48,753 bases of DNA from an uncultured Pseudomonadota bacterium (lineage in GTDB: Bacteria; Bdellovibrionota_B; Oligoflexia; Oligoflexales; CAIYRB01): NCBI GenBank assembly GCA_903928445.1, contig CAIYRB010000137.1:1-48753 (forward strand). Direction: 5' to 3'. Within the stretch, counting starts at the first letter, position 1. Each line of letters begins with the position of its first letter. Both the position numbers and the translations under genes were made by a program. Shown here piece by piece: positions 33,496 through 43,358 of the stretch. The notes beneath the pieces were generated by a model, which did no database searches, was not told where the DNA came from, and worked only from the letters and a program-made list of their open reading frames with translations.

Positions 33496-36400
33496 GCGAC
33501 CATATAAAAACGAACGCCGGTGAAATCGCCCCGGTCGACAAGGCCATCCGCGATATCATAACGGGCAAGGATCCGGCTGGCCTAAGACGCAACCTCTTCG
33601 TCAGTGCAGGCGCTGGAGCTGGCAAAACCGCATGCATCGTCGACCGAGTCATGACTCTGTTGGTCGAAACGCCCCTGAATATCGAACGACTTGCCGTGAT
33701 CACATACACGACAAAGGCAGCCGCAGAATTAAAAGAGCGTACCAGGGTCAACCTAGAACGGCGGGTTGCCAGTGCCAGCACACCGAGCGAGAAGTCTCGA
33801 GCCGGTCAACAACTGGACGAATTGAGCAAGGCAAAGATATCGACGGTGCACTCGTTCTGCCTGGACTTAATCAAAGAATACCCGGTCGAGTTTGGGCGCG
33901 ACCCGGACTGCAGCATAGCTGATGATCGCCTCACAGCCTCGATTTTGACCGAGGTGAAGCGCCGCTTCTACTTGGCCGAGGCCGAGCCGGCGTCTGCGTC
34001 GCAAGCTTCTTATATGGCGCTTAAAAACCTGCGAATGCACCATGCAGAAGCCATGACCGAAGACACCCTTTTTACCATATTTGATCTATTGTACAAAAAC
34101 CGGGAGCTGGTTCCAGCGGCTATCGAGTTAAAAGTCAGCCAGAACCCACAGATGGTCCATCAAAGTGTGTGTGACATCCTTCGACGCCTCATTAAATTTT
34201 TGCTCGTCGACATTGAAGTGCAAATAAAAAGCAAAGATGACAAGCTCTACGCAAAAATACCGGATATCGCTGCTATTCTAGCCGCGCACGGTGTTACCAC
34301 TGCGTCCTTAGCCAATGTAGATTCCTTAGCCGCAGCGCTCCTCGCCGGTGCCAATGTGCCGTTTCCAGGAAATATCGGGAGCCTGGCGGCCTACAAGGAT
34401 AAGGCGGCCCTGTCGTCCTATAAAGATGGCGTCAAAGAACTAAAGGCGGCAATCGCCACGGCAAAACAAGGTGCATTAATTGCTTGCTACAACCTAATTC
34501 TCGAGGCCTTCCCGGCATACCGTACTCTTTACGACGAGTTCAAGTCAGCATCGGGCCTGCTTGATTTCGCTGACTGCCTGATCACGGTTCGAGACGGCCT
34601 GCGTAGCCAGCATTTCTTGCGCAAGGAGCTGCAGCAGCGCTTTGATGTCCTGATCGTCGATGAGTTTCAAGATTCCGATCCGCTTCAGTCCGAAATCATT
34701 TTCTACCTGTCCGGCCAGGACCCAGAGGACAATGGCCCCTGGGACCGGCAAACCCTTAAGCCTGGCAAACTGGTTCTAATGGGTGACCCCAAGCAAAGCA
34801 TCTTTGGCTTCGCTAGAGCAGACATCCGGACCTACCTAAAGGTTAAAGAACTTCTAGTCGCAGTGGACGCAAAGTCCAGCGTCGCTCTGTCCACAAATTT
34901 TCGGTCAACGCCGGAATTAGTGTCCTTTCTGAACGAAAGCTTCGGTGACATCATAAAACCGATCGAATCAGTCCCGTTTGCTTCGCCGCAGTATGAGGAT
35001 ATGCACGCCTACAAGAACGCCGGGACCTCTGGGGCCGGACTCGAGGTTCTGGAATTAAACTTAGAGCCAGAACATCTGGCGCGTAGCAGAAAAACCCATG
35101 ATAAATATGACAAGCTCAGAGCCGAAGAGCGACGCTCTCGGGAGTCTTGGACGGTAGCGTCTTGGATTAAGGAACAGATCCGCACCGGGTCCAGTTCCTA
35201 TGGTGATTTCCTGATCCTTTTTCGGACGTCTACCGCGATGGCGGACTACGAATGGGCTCTTGATCGACTTCAGGTACCGGTCCTCAATACCAAGACCTCT
35301 GCATTCCTAACAACCCCAGAGGCTCGTAACCTCATTGCCCTACTCGGCGTTTTGGTTGATCCCAACCATGGCCAGTATATTTATGCGGCCCTTCGGTCGG
35401 TGTTTTTCGGCTTTGACGATGCTAGACTACAGCGGCTATTCGTCGCGGCGGGTCGGAAACCGTCGCTTTCTAGTCTGGCCAAGATAGAACCCGAACTCTT
35501 GCCTTTGCTAGCGCTCACTATGAGTGGCGAGGCTCTTCCTGCTCGCTTCGAAGCGGCCTGCCGTTCCTATCTTTTCACTTCCACCGGTATGGCCGTGGGG
35601 TTGAAGGAGCTTCCAGCTGCGATTGTTAGAATGAGCAATCTCATCCAGCAAGAATTGGTCCTCGCCGATTTTGACGAACAGCGTGCCCTCGACACGGTTC
35701 TCGGGGGAGCCATTGTGGAAAGGACGTACGATAAAGCGACAAAGGAATTTGAGAGCGATAAACTCCTGCTCCAGGCTCCTAGGACCAATAAGGTCCGACT
35801 CATGACGGTACATGCAGCTAAGGGGCTAGAGTCAAAGTTTGTTATTCTCGCCTCTCCCGGAGTCGACGCTATGATCAAGTTTGACTCCTTGATAGACCGC
35901 GACCATGGAACCATTATTCCCCTGACCAACAAGATTTATGACACAGACATGCTGGATCTTCCTCAACTACAAGAATCCGGGGCAATCGAGGCTGTCTTTA
36001 AAAAGGAGGAGGAAAAGCGGGTTCTGTATGTCGCCTCTTCGCGGGCCATTGAGCGTCTTTGCATCGTGCGACATTTAGGTGACAAGATCGGGTCATTTCT
36101 GGAGCCCCTTCAAGAGGCCATTGATCATGCTCCGGCGGTGACTAAGTTGGATGTTCCAGAAAATTTCGCATCTCGGCATGCGATGACGCATGCCACGCCG
36201 GCATTAAATCTTGGCAATGTCACGCATGATGCCTGGCAGGATCAGCAGCTTCAAGCATCGAAGCGACTTGGATTGAAGAGCTTCAAAGGTCTCGCCGTAA
36301 CGACGGCGACGAAAGAGACAGCGGAAAGGCTCTTCGACAACTCCTCCCGAGGATCGGGCGGTGGGCGAGCGCTCGGAATGCTGGTGCATGAAGTGATGGA

Positions 36401-36827
36401 GACCATTTGCCTTCGGGCCCGGGCAAAAGTGCGGATGAGTGGCCCAGATGTCGAGCATTTGGTTACGATTAATAATGCCTCCGCGCATGGCATCCCAGAA
36501 AATAACTTGGCAAAGGTCAGAAGTGCCATTTCCACGTTTCTCAACACAAAACTCTATGCGGACATCTTGGCGGCGAAGATAGTATTTCCAGAGGTGCCTT
36601 TTAGGCAGGAGGATGGTACGCGCGGAGTCATCGATCTGGTCTACATCGATGACCACGGGGCTCATGTCGTCGACTGGAAGTCTGATGTCTTTAAAGATGC
36701 AGATAGGGAGACGGCGGTGGTGTCGCTTTACAAAAAGCAAATCGAAGCCTATAGGTCCGCTGTTGAGAAGATGCTGGGGGAGAAAGTGACATCAGTAGAG
36801 TGTATTTTCTTGATGAAAACAGCATGA
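33492..36827 (+). CDS. addA: AddA-like UvrD-family helicase-nuclease
   Basis: An 1111-residue enzyme. The ATG at 33492 is coupled to the addB stop. Superfamily 1 motifs are clear: SAGAGAGKT (38-46), ITYTTKAAAELKER, STVHSFC, VLIVDEFQDSD, LMGDPKQSIFGF and MTVHAAKGLE. The C-terminal nuclease has GVIDLVY and HVVDWKSD, so it is probably active. With the AddB-like protein it should form a helicase-nuclease that processes DNA ends. On a mobile element this could aid establishment of incoming DNA, recombination or attack on phage DNA. Confidence 0.88.
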   Translation: MSDHIKTNAGEIAPVDKAIRDIITGKDPAGLRRNLFVSAGAGAGKTACIVDRVMTLLVETPLNIERLAVITYTTKAAAELKERTRVNLERRVASASTPSEKSRAGQQLDELSKAKISTVHSFCLDLIKEYPVEFGRDPDCSIADDRLTASILTEVKRRFYLAEAEPASASQASYMALKNLRMHHAEAMTEDTLFTIFDLLYKNRELVPAAIELKVSQNPQMVHQSVCDILRRLIKFLLVDIEVQIKSKDDKLYAKIPDIAAILAAHGVTTASLANVDSLAAALLAGANVPFPGNIGSLAAYKDKAALSSYKDGVKELKAAIATAKQGALIACYNLILEAFPAYRTLYDEFKSASGLLDFADCLITVRDGLRSQHFLRKELQQRFDVLIVDEFQDSDPLQSEIIFYLSGQDPEDNGPWDRQTLKPGKLVLMGDPKQSIFGFARADIRTYLKVKELLVAVDAKSSVALSTNFRSTPELVSFLNESFGDIIKPIESVPFASPQYEDMHAYKNAGTSGAGLEVLELNLEPEHLARSRKTHDKYDKLRAEERRSRESWTVASWIKEQIRTGSSSYGDFLILFRTSTAMADYEWALDRLQVPVLNTKTSAFLTTPEARNLIALLGVLVDPNHGQYIYAALRSVFFGFDDARLQRLFVAAGRKPSLSSLAKIEPELLPLLALTMSGEALPARFEAACRSYLFTSTGMAVGLKELPAAIVRMSNLIQQELVLADFDEQRALDTVLGGAIVERTYDKATKEFESDKLLLQAPRTNKVRLMTVHAAKGLESKFVILASPGVDAMIKFDSLIDRDHGTIIPLTNKIYDTDMLDLPQLQESGAIEAVFKKEEEKRVLYVASSRAIERLCIVRHLGDKIGSFLEPLQEAIDHAPAVTKLDVPENFASRHAMTHATPALNLGNVTHDAWQDQQLQASKRLGLKSFKGLAVTTATKETAERLFDNSSRGSGGGRALGMLVHEVMETICLRARAKVRMSGPDVEHLVTINNASAHGIPENNLAKVRSAISTFLNTKLYADILAAKIVFPEVPFRQEDGTRGVIDLVYIDDHGAHVVDWKSDVFKDADRETAVVSLYKKQIEAYRSAVEKMLGEKVTSVECIFLMKTA

Positions 36828-36866
36828 TTCAAGGTTGCCGTCTTTGAAAAAGCCATACAGCGGCGA

Positions 36867-37796
36867 CTATTGGTCAGGGCGGGCAGACATCAGTGCATCG
36901 ATCGTAACCTTGTCAGCTGAAGACCCAATTGATTTTAATATCAGTTCGCGCGCTGCCAACTCCGCATCCTGCGGCGCTGCAATACCATCCAGGCTCACGA
37001 CAGCATGCGGAGCGACGGCAGATGGTGTCTGGCAAACGACACGAATACGCTGGGAGGATCCCACCACATCACCAATAAGCAGCGAGCATTCCCAAAACGT
37101 CTGGCCGTTGCCGCGGCTTCCACCATGATGAATCCGAACTGCTGTTCCAGTCACGCGGGCCAGTGTCTGGGCCAGTCGATCATCATGTTCGACCCACACG
37201 ATCTGCTCCTCCTCCCTGCGCGACGAGCATTTTGCGACGTGCCCCCATATTTCGGGTGATACACGTGGCAACCATTCCGCGGGGCGCCCCACAGCGATCC
37301 ACAGGGCAAGGTCGTGGGCCTCCTCATCGGCATAACGGCGTGGGCCTGCCACATGCCGACAGGTTTGGGCGTAGATTTTTACCTCACTGAGTCGTGTGTT
37401 AGCCCGCGCCTCAATCATGGCCGCTAACATGGATTTTTGCACGCCAACAACTACGGTCATGTTGGCTCCCGGCCCCTCGCAACGGAATAGCTCCTCAACC
37501 TTTGGCACCTCTGCTCGGCCATCAAGTGTCAAAATGTTATCGAGGCTCTGGCCTGACCCAGCATGGCTTGGCGTCGACGTCCAAGCGCCGTCAAAACGTG
37601 TTGCGAATCGAAGCCGGGGCGCCAGGGACGCGCCCAAATCAATGATGGCTCGCGATTTCGACTCAGCGCTGTCGACGCCATGCCCCTCGCCGGTGAGGTA
37701 GGACGGATACTTTTCGGCAAATGTTGGCCCTTCCGGACAGGGGGCGCCTATCGCCCTTCCGGTTAGGACCGCCGCGATGAGGGCCATCGTCTTCAT
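36867..37796 (-). CDS. exported LPP20-like protein
   Basis: A 309-residue protein with a short signal peptide (MALIAAVLTGRAIGA). The segment GEGHGVDSAESKSRAIIDLGASLAP resembles the LPP20/FlgP-type domain that begins with a Gly-rich strand and an Ala-rich helix. Several Cys residues suggest a periplasmic or surface location. Its start overlaps the upstream lipoprotein stop (ATGA). It is the last gene of a three-gene minus-strand operon and converges with addA. Confidence 0.55.
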   Translation of the reverse strand: MKTMALIAAVLTGRAIGAPCPEGPTFAEKYPSYLTGEGHGVDSAESKSRAIIDLGASLAPRLRFATRFDGAWTSTPSHAGSGQSLDNILTLDGRAEVPKVEELFRCEGPGANMTVVVGVQKSMLAAMIEARANTRLSEVKIYAQTCRHVAGPRRYADEEAHDLALWIAVGRPAEWLPRVSPEIWGHVAKCSSRREEEQIVWVEHDDRLAQTLARVTGTAVRIHHGGSRGNGQTFWECSLLIGDVVGSSQRIRVVCQTPSAVAPHAVVSLDGIAAPQDAELAARELILKSIGSSADKVTIDALMSARPDQ

Positions 37797-39088
37797 GGGA
37801 TACTCTCAACGGATTTAGCAACGTAGCCCATGCCCTTCTTTACGAAAGACACGGCCAGTTTGCCTTGGGCCTTTAGGATGTCGGCCGACGAGACATCCGC
37901 AGCTGCTGTTACCGATGATTCGGCATACACCTGCATCCGATCGGTTTGGTTCGCGAACGCCGCCACAAACAGACTGTCTTGGCTTTTGACTAGGGCCACT
38001 CCCAGCTGCGCAGAAAGAGAAAGTCCACCGTAGACGTAAAACGACGAATCACCCTGGTTGATGAAGGTGTCCGACGACTGTACAGTACCCAATTGGCAGG
38101 TCGACGGGGCAAAATCAACGACCGCAATACTCGATTGGCTATAGGATTGATTGGTAATCTTGAGGGCTTTATCGCTGCCGAAAATCGACTTTACACCACC
38201 GTTAGTCGGCACTTGATTGCACTCCAAAACACCGGCTGATGAAACACGATTGCAGTAGTTCTCCTGCATTAGGATCCATGAACCATTAACGGCAGCCATT
38301 TGTTGGACGTTAGATTTTGACGGTAGTGTCACCGGACCACCAACCGTCGCGCCGGTTTCCGATAAGCGCTGCGCCCAGCCTGCCCGAGCCAGCATATACG
38401 AGGCTGCTGGGCCATTCCATTTCAGGATTAAGGGGTCTGAATAGGAGCTATTGATGTCGACAATTTGAGCGCTGCCGCGGCTGCCGTCTGCTTTCACAGG
38501 GACCGCGCGCACGGTTCCAGGAACGTAACCGTTTGACGAGTAATAGCTATCACACGAATACGCGGCAAGATAACCAGCCGATCCTGCTTCGACCGCGACG
38601 CTGCTCACAGTTTTTCCGCAATCGGAAATAATCACCGAGTCAGTCGGAGTCGTCATGTCCCTCACCAGCGTTGATCGCAGCTGCGTGATCCCAAAGCACG
38701 TCCCAACGAAGAACACGATTAGGTTATTGCCATTTTCAAAAGCCTTCAGGTTTGAAATGGACCCACACGTGTCGGGCGTTACAGCGACCGTCGTTGCAAA
38801 ATTAAACTCACTCCCGGCTGCCGGCGCGCATCGTCCGGTAAGGCACAACCCTTTATTTTTTGCGGCCGAAGCTGGATCTTTGCTGTCTGTCCCGCCCCCT
38901 GCTGTTGCCGCATCCTTAGGCTTTGCGGGAATCCTAGCCGAGTCTGGCTCAGGCGCCGGTTGCTCGTGGGCCGGATCCGAGGGATTATCAAAGGCCCGGT
39001 CCTTCGGCGCTTCCTGCCCCTGGCCACAAGCAGCGAGGCCCATCATAAAGGTAAGACACACAATTATCGATCTTGCTAAGGTCGTCAT
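37793..39088 (-). CDS. large surface lipoprotein of unknown function
   Basis: A 431-residue lipoprotein with lipobox LAAC (Cys21) followed by a long Pro/Ala/Asp/Lys-rich linker (about 22-85). A beta-rich body follows with repeated Ser/Gly/Val segments (YLAAYSCDSYYSSNG, SILMQENYCNR-like), suggesting a beta-propeller. Paired Cys may form disulfides. A flexible linker after the lipid anchor suggests surface display. It is translationally coupled to the LPP20-like gene. No family is recognised. Confidence 0.65.
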   Translation of the reverse strand: MTTLARSIIVCLTFMMGLAACGQGQEAPKDRAFDNPSDPAHEQPAPEPDSARIPAKPKDAATAGGGTDSKDPASAAKNKGLCLTGRCAPAAGSEFNFATTVAVTPDTCGSISNLKAFENGNNLIVFFVGTCFGITQLRSTLVRDMTTPTDSVIISDCGKTVSSVAVEAGSAGYLAAYSCDSYYSSNGYVPGTVRAVPVKADGSRGSAQIVDINSSYSDPLILKWNGPAASYMLARAGWAQRLSETGATVGGPVTLPSKSNVQQMAAVNGSWILMQENYCNRVSSAGVLECNQVPTNGGVKSIFGSDKALKITNQSYSQSSIAVVDFAPSTCQLGTVQSSDTFINQGDSSFYVYGGLSLSAQLGVALVKSQDSLFVAAFANQTDRMQVYAESSVTAAADVSSADILKAQGKLAVSFVKKGMGYVAKSVESIP

Positions 39089-39115
39089 ACGTTTCTCCCT
39101 ATGGTTATCAATTTA

Positions 39116-40012
39116 TTACTGGAAAATCATCGCTCCGATTGAGAATCCATGATTCATTGGCTGCATCGGACGACTAGCCGACAAAACATCCGGATAAATT
39201 TCAAAATGGAGTATGGGCCGTCCCGCAGCAGCCAAGTATGTCCCGGCGATCGCAGTGATCACAACGCCTGCTAGTTCTAGAGATGTAAACGCATAGGTGT
39301 TGCGATCACTCCTCTCCACGTCTCGTCGAGCGGAAACGGCGTCATTAGGGTCTTGAGCAAGCTTGTACCGTGCAAAGGCGCGATCGCCGCATTCGCGGCT
39401 AGAGCTGGCCTTTTTTTCGGACCAAAGCGCAAGACTAGCGCCGCCCAGCAACCATCCCCAACCCTTTGCGATCTGTCCATTGCTTAGTTCGTCGGCTGAT
39501 TCCTGTTCCGACACTAAGGTTTCCGTAAGTGTCACTGCACCCTCACGAATGCTGGTCGACTGCACCTCTGCCACGATCCTTGTCATATCTCCGGATAACG
39601 ATAGAGACACGAAGGCTTGAAAAGCCTGCTGCTCGCCAAGAGCGACCGCCGCACGAGGATCAACATTTAAGGAACGATGCTGGTAGAGTTGCTCTGATGC
39701 TATCTTGGTTCTGATACCTGCTGCCGCCGACTCCGACAAATAGCGGACGCCTGCCTTTTGAATACGCAAGCGAAAGGCTGATAGAAAACGTTCACAAATT
39801 CGCGAACTTTCAGCAGCATCAATTAAGCAGCCACGCACGTCTAGGAAGATCACTCTCGTATGTTCCGCCAGAAGTCCGCGGGACGTCACCTCAGCCGCGG
39901 CCGCGCCAAGGCTCGAGGCGACATCATCCAATGTCCGTGCGACCTCCCGAGCCTCACCCGTAGCCGAGTAAAAGAGGAATACCGCTATCATATAGTTTCG
40001 CCAAAGCTTCAT
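39116..40012 (-). CDS. exported CsgG/FlgO-like protein
   Basis: The start chosen is ATG 40012 after GGGGGTGA; a GTG six bases earlier is also possible. The product of about 298 residues has a signal peptide ending near GEA. The pattern LGEQQAFQAFVSLSLSGDMT followed by a strand-rich region resembles CsgG/FlgO-like proteins that assemble at the outer membrane. A hydrophobic segment near 245-265 follows. It is the first gene of the operon with the surface lipoprotein and LPP20-like protein. Confidence 0.5.
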   Translation of the reverse strand: MKLWRNYMIAVFLFYSATGEAREVARTLDDVASSLGAAAAEVTSRGLLAEHTRVIFLDVRGCLIDAAESSRICERFLSAFRLRIQKAGVRYLSESAAAGIRTKIASEQLYQHRSLNVDPRAAVALGEQQAFQAFVSLSLSGDMTRIVAEVQSTSIREGAVTLTETLVSEQESADELSNGQIAKGWGWLLGGASLALWSEKKASSSRECGDRAFARYKLAQDPNDAVSARRDVERSDRNTYAFTSLELAGVVITAIAGTYLAAAGRPILHFEIYPDVLSASRPMQPMNHGFSIGAMIFQ

Positions 40013-40451
40013 AGTCACCCCCTAGATTCAAGAAAAGAATCGGCATTGCCTATGACATAGGAGGTCACGGCAAGCATGACTCTCCAGTCCTTCTGGAAGG
40101 GACTGAAATAAACACGAATTTTAGGTGCTCTTGGCCAGCTTTAGGAGGCCGGCCTGGCCCAGGCGCCGCATTTGGGACCTATACCCCTAGCCGCTGAACC
40201 GGCAGAGCCCAGAACCGGATCCCCCTTCGAATGGGCTACCTGCAGCACCCATCGGGCCTTATTAGTATCCAAACTATGTCGCAACCAGGTTTGTAGGGAT
40301 CAACCAACGGTTGCCGCTTATCTGTAAAGCATGCGCGCGAACCGCAGACAACATGACCTTCAAAATTGCCACGCTACCTTGGGCATATTTCGCGGTAGTC
40401 GTGAGTCGTAACGATGTTAAAGGTAAAGTAGTACCGGAACATTAGCGCTGT
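40013..40451. promoter_or_regulatory. intergenic region upstream of the exported-protein operon
   Basis: About 440 bases without a supported gene. It should contain the promoter of the minus-strand operon at 40012 and the terminator of the minus-strand operon ending at 40452. A hairpin CAGTCC...GGACTG lies at about 40089-40109, without a T-tract. No confident promoter elements were identified. Confidence 0.4.
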
Positions 40452-41255
40452 TTATTCCCAATGATCACCCTTCATTCTATCAGCAGGTATGTTGGCTACA
40501 TGATCCCGAACTAGTCGCCTAAAACTCCGCCTGATAATTGCTAGCTCGTCACTAAACCGCTCAGCATACTCTGGATAACGCGCAGCGGCTTCCTTCGAAT
40601 ATCTTTTATGCCGCCCATAAAGCCACGACAGAAAATCAATCGATGACTTTGAACGCAAATCATCTATGGACTGCAGGGTGTGCAGATCGATGGAGTCTTG
40701 TGAACGGTTCGGAAATTGCCGTGGATGGTGTGGTCGTCCCATGCTATCGATGTTTCTAAATTTCGTGGCGACAACGGTAAAATCTGTAAAAAAATCTTCA
40801 ATAGATTCAGACAGCACTATCTCATCCACCTTTTGTTTCATACATACGAGGATTGGAATGACCTCGGCGTCGATCCAGACGAAGGCATGCTGCCTAAAAC
40901 GCAGGGCGAGGTAAGCAGCATCGACGGCGTCGAGTCCTTCGGCAAAGTAGCTGGGTTCACCAGGCCACTGACCAGCAGCGTCTTCGCCCATTCCTTCCGC
41001 GACCTTTGGGCAGGTCCACTGCAGCTCGGCAAGCAGGGCGGACTGCGCAGCGGCATTGTCCTCGTCTGAGACTTGATCGCTCAGGGGGTTACATGCCGTG
41101 ATAAATGCTCCGGATGGAGACTGTCCTGGCCTAAGACGGCTCATGATTTCTGGGGACGGAATGCCTATTTTAAGAACAAAGGCATCTCGACCGACGCCAA
41201 CCTTGTAGTGGGTGCTGAGATAGGCAATCATCATCTCTTCATTAAAATCGGCCAT
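40452..41255 (-). CDS. DUF3293-domain protein
   Basis: A protein of about 267 residues. The N-terminal half matches DUF3293: TTHYKVG-like start, FVLKIGIPSPE, GAFITACNPLS, then FVWID near 125. The C-terminal half is charged and helical and not part of that family. The second of two close ATGs (41255) has the better spacing to AAGAG. It lies 20 bases after the WYL regulator and probably belongs to the same operon. The domain's role is unknown. Confidence 0.65.
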   Translation of the reverse strand: MADFNEEMMIAYLSTHYKVGVGRDAFVLKIGIPSPEIMSRLRPGQSPSGAFITACNPLSDQVSDEDNAAAQSALLAELQWTCPKVAEGMGEDAAGQWPGEPSYFAEGLDAVDAAYLALRFRQHAFVWIDAEVIPILVCMKQKVDEIVLSESIEDFFTDFTVVATKFRNIDSMGRPHHPRQFPNRSQDSIDLHTLQSIDDLRSKSSIDFLSWLYGRHKRYSKEAAARYPEYAERFSDELAIIRRSFRRLVRDHVANIPADRMKGDHWE

Positions 41256-41275
41256 CGTCATCTCTTTCTGCTAAT

Positions 41276-42292
41276 TCAGCTCGCTTTAAGGGGCGAATAG
41301 AGATCCGAGGTCAATCGTGCTTCGGCAGCAACGGCGTCTGCAAGGCTTGCCGGCTCAATTACGAGCGCTTGAGAGCCAAAACCGAGCACCCACTGGATTA
41401 GCTCCGGAGTTTGCGCGACTTCTAGTTCGACCTCGATCCAGCCGCCCTCTTTGGAGATGACCCTTTGGGTACTATGCCAACGGCGCTCCTTGATAAAATT
41501 AGCGACATTCGGTCCAAATCGGATACGGCTATGTAATGGTTGGCCGCCTACATACACGCCGATAGCAGAAGAAAAAAATTGCTCTGGATCGGTCGCCTCT
41601 CCCTTGTATTCCTCGTCAAGCATCGTGGCGCTATTGATCCGTGGAATACTAAAGACCTTCACCGTCCCCACTTCGCAGTCTTCAGCCACAAGGTAGAGCG
41701 AACCCTTCGCAAAATAAAGGAACTGCGGGCCGACTTTGCGGTCCCTAGTCTGCCGACCGTTCACCGAGGAATAATTAACGAGAAGTACCTGCCGTTCGGT
41801 GCATGCAGCTCTTATGGTCTCGACGACATCCGGATCTATGCCAAGACCCCAGCGCGGACCCGGTTCAAAATGAAAGTCGGTAGAAACTTCTTGAAGTTCA
41901 CCCAGACTTTTACTCCCGAGTCGGTCCTCGATTTTTTGAAAGACCGTCTGCAAATCTGCGAAAAATGGGGTATCCCTAAGTGGGATAAGGACCGAACGAG
42001 CGAGATATAGCGCAAATAGTTCCCGCGAGCTCAATACCAGGTGTTGTTGAATTCGAGTGTTGTGCTCGAGCGTCCAGCGGGTGCCAAGTTCGTCATTTTT
42101 ACCCTGCTGAGTCAGGGGGAATCCGGCGGCGAGTAGTGCTTCCAGGTCGCGGTAGACGGTGCGCTTAGCAATTTCAAAACCACGTTCTTGTAAGCGATCA
42201 GTGATTTCAGCCACACTGAGCCCGAGCCGGGCGCTCTCAAGGAGGCCGAGGACCACGTAGATTCTTGAAACTTGTGAATTTCTTCCAGACAT
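41276..42292 (-). CDS. WYL-domain transcription regulator
   Basis: A 338-residue regulator with an N-terminal helix-turn-helix of the DeoR/HTH_11 type (LSVAEITDRLQ, AKRTVYRDLEALLAAGFP). A WYL domain follows (about 145-240, including SLYLVAEDCEVGTVKVF), and a C-terminal WCX extension. GGAGAAGG precedes ATG 42292. WYL proteins bind nucleic-acid or nucleotide ligands and often control defence and stress genes. Its target here is unknown; its own operon is the simplest guess. Confidence 0.85.
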   Translation of the reverse strand: MSGRNSQVSRIYVVLGLLESARLGLSVAEITDRLQERGFEIAKRTVYRDLEALLAAGFPLTQQGKNDELGTRWTLEHNTRIQQHLVLSSRELFALYLARSVLIPLRDTPFFADLQTVFQKIEDRLGSKSLGELQEVSTDFHFEPGPRWGLGIDPDVVETIRAACTERQVLLVNYSSVNGRQTRDRKVGPQFLYFAKGSLYLVAEDCEVGTVKVFSIPRINSATMLDEEYKGEATDPEQFFSSAIGVYVGGQPLHSRIRFGPNVANFIKERRWHSTQRVISKEGGWIEVELEVAQTPELIQWVLGFGSQALVIEPASLADAVAAEARLTSDLYSPLKAS

Positions 42293-42341
42293 GGCCTTCT
42301 CCCAACGAGTTTATCGGTCGAATCGACAAGAACCTAAGAAT

Positions 42342-43358
42342 TTATTTGGGCTCACCACTAATCGGCATCAAGGCGCGAATCAAACGCATCCTAGCCGCAG
42401 CCTTTCCTCGCACACAATTTTCTTGGGAAAACAGGCGGTTAAGAGCGGAAACTAGGCTAGGTCGAGGAAAGCGGTGCGAAACCAAAAGGTCAATCATCTC
42501 CGAGGCCGTTGATGGCGCCAAAGTACCCAAATATGAAATGACTAAATGGTGCGGGGCGAGCCGAAGGCAGGCTGCTGCCACAGCTGTAGACTCACCAGCG
42601 AGCAATGCCTTGACGCGCTCATGGTCAAATCCAAGAAGGCGCCGGCTTAGGTTCAAGGATGCAACGCTTGCGTGCTCTTTCCTCTTTTGATCTTGGCGCC
42701 GCCACCATCGGTCACGCAGCGGCGAGTATTTTTCAAACGGCTGATGCGCAACAATGGATCTGATCGCAGGCGTTAGCAGGGTAAAGCCCCCGCTTATACC
42801 ACCGGCATCGAGCACCATATCAAACGCCAAGAGCCTTTTTGGGTGCACCAGCCGATCGTGCCTGCGACTTTGAAACCCTCCAAATCGAACCTCGGGATGC
42901 GGAGCGTAGCCATTGGGATCGAAGGTAGACAACACCTTCGGCAAAGCCCGTGCAAAACTTGCAGCTATTAGCTCGCCAATATCGGCGAGAACCAGCGTCT
43001 CTAAGCGCGACAAAGGCCGACACTCTCGTTGCATCGGTCGGTCTACGGGCTGTCCGGATAGAGCGCCAATAATTTGGTAAAATGCGCGTGATGATATGAG
43101 AAATTCGCCTGAAAGTGTTTCTCCAAAATCGATTATAGGCACTAGGCCGCTGCGACTGATCGGTGGTGAGGCGTTGGCATTAGTATCCCGTGTGCCGCTT
43201 ACACGGCATCTTACCGAAGACCCTGCAAAACTCTGAAGTCTCTCAGTAAGGATATCGGCAAATGATGAAAGAATGTCTGTCCAAACATTAGGATCATCCA
43301 TGTCATGGGACCCAATTACGTTCATTCTCTCTGTGTTTAGAAGGTGCATGTTGTTCAT
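42342..43358 (-). CDS. FliM/FliG-like switch-related protein
   Basis: A 338-residue protein. Residues 75-145 resemble the FliM middle domain (GEFLISSRAFYQIIGALSG, then PLSRLETLVLADIGELI). Residues 245-310 have short helical repeats like FliG (HERVKALLAGESTAVAAACL, YLGTLAPSTASEMIDLL). The FliM N-terminal CheY-binding peptide is absent. It starts inside the sigma-factor stop (ATGA). Its occurrence with a sigma factor on a mobile element is unusual; it may be a regulator derived from switch proteins. Confidence 0.5.
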   Translation of the reverse strand: MNNMHLLNTERMNVIGSHDMDDPNVWTDILSSFADILTERLQSFAGSSVRCRVSGTRDTNANASPPISRSGLVPIIDFGETLSGEFLISSRAFYQIIGALSGQPVDRPMQRECRPLSRLETLVLADIGELIAASFARALPKVLSTFDPNGYAPHPEVRFGGFQSRRHDRLVHPKRLLAFDMVLDAGGISGGFTLLTPAIRSIVAHQPFEKYSPLRDRWWRRQDQKRKEHASVASLNLSRRLLGFDHERVKALLAGESTAVAAACLRLAPHHLVISYLGTLAPSTASEMIDLLVSHRFPRPSLVSALNRLFSQENCVRGKAAARMRLIRALMPISGEPK

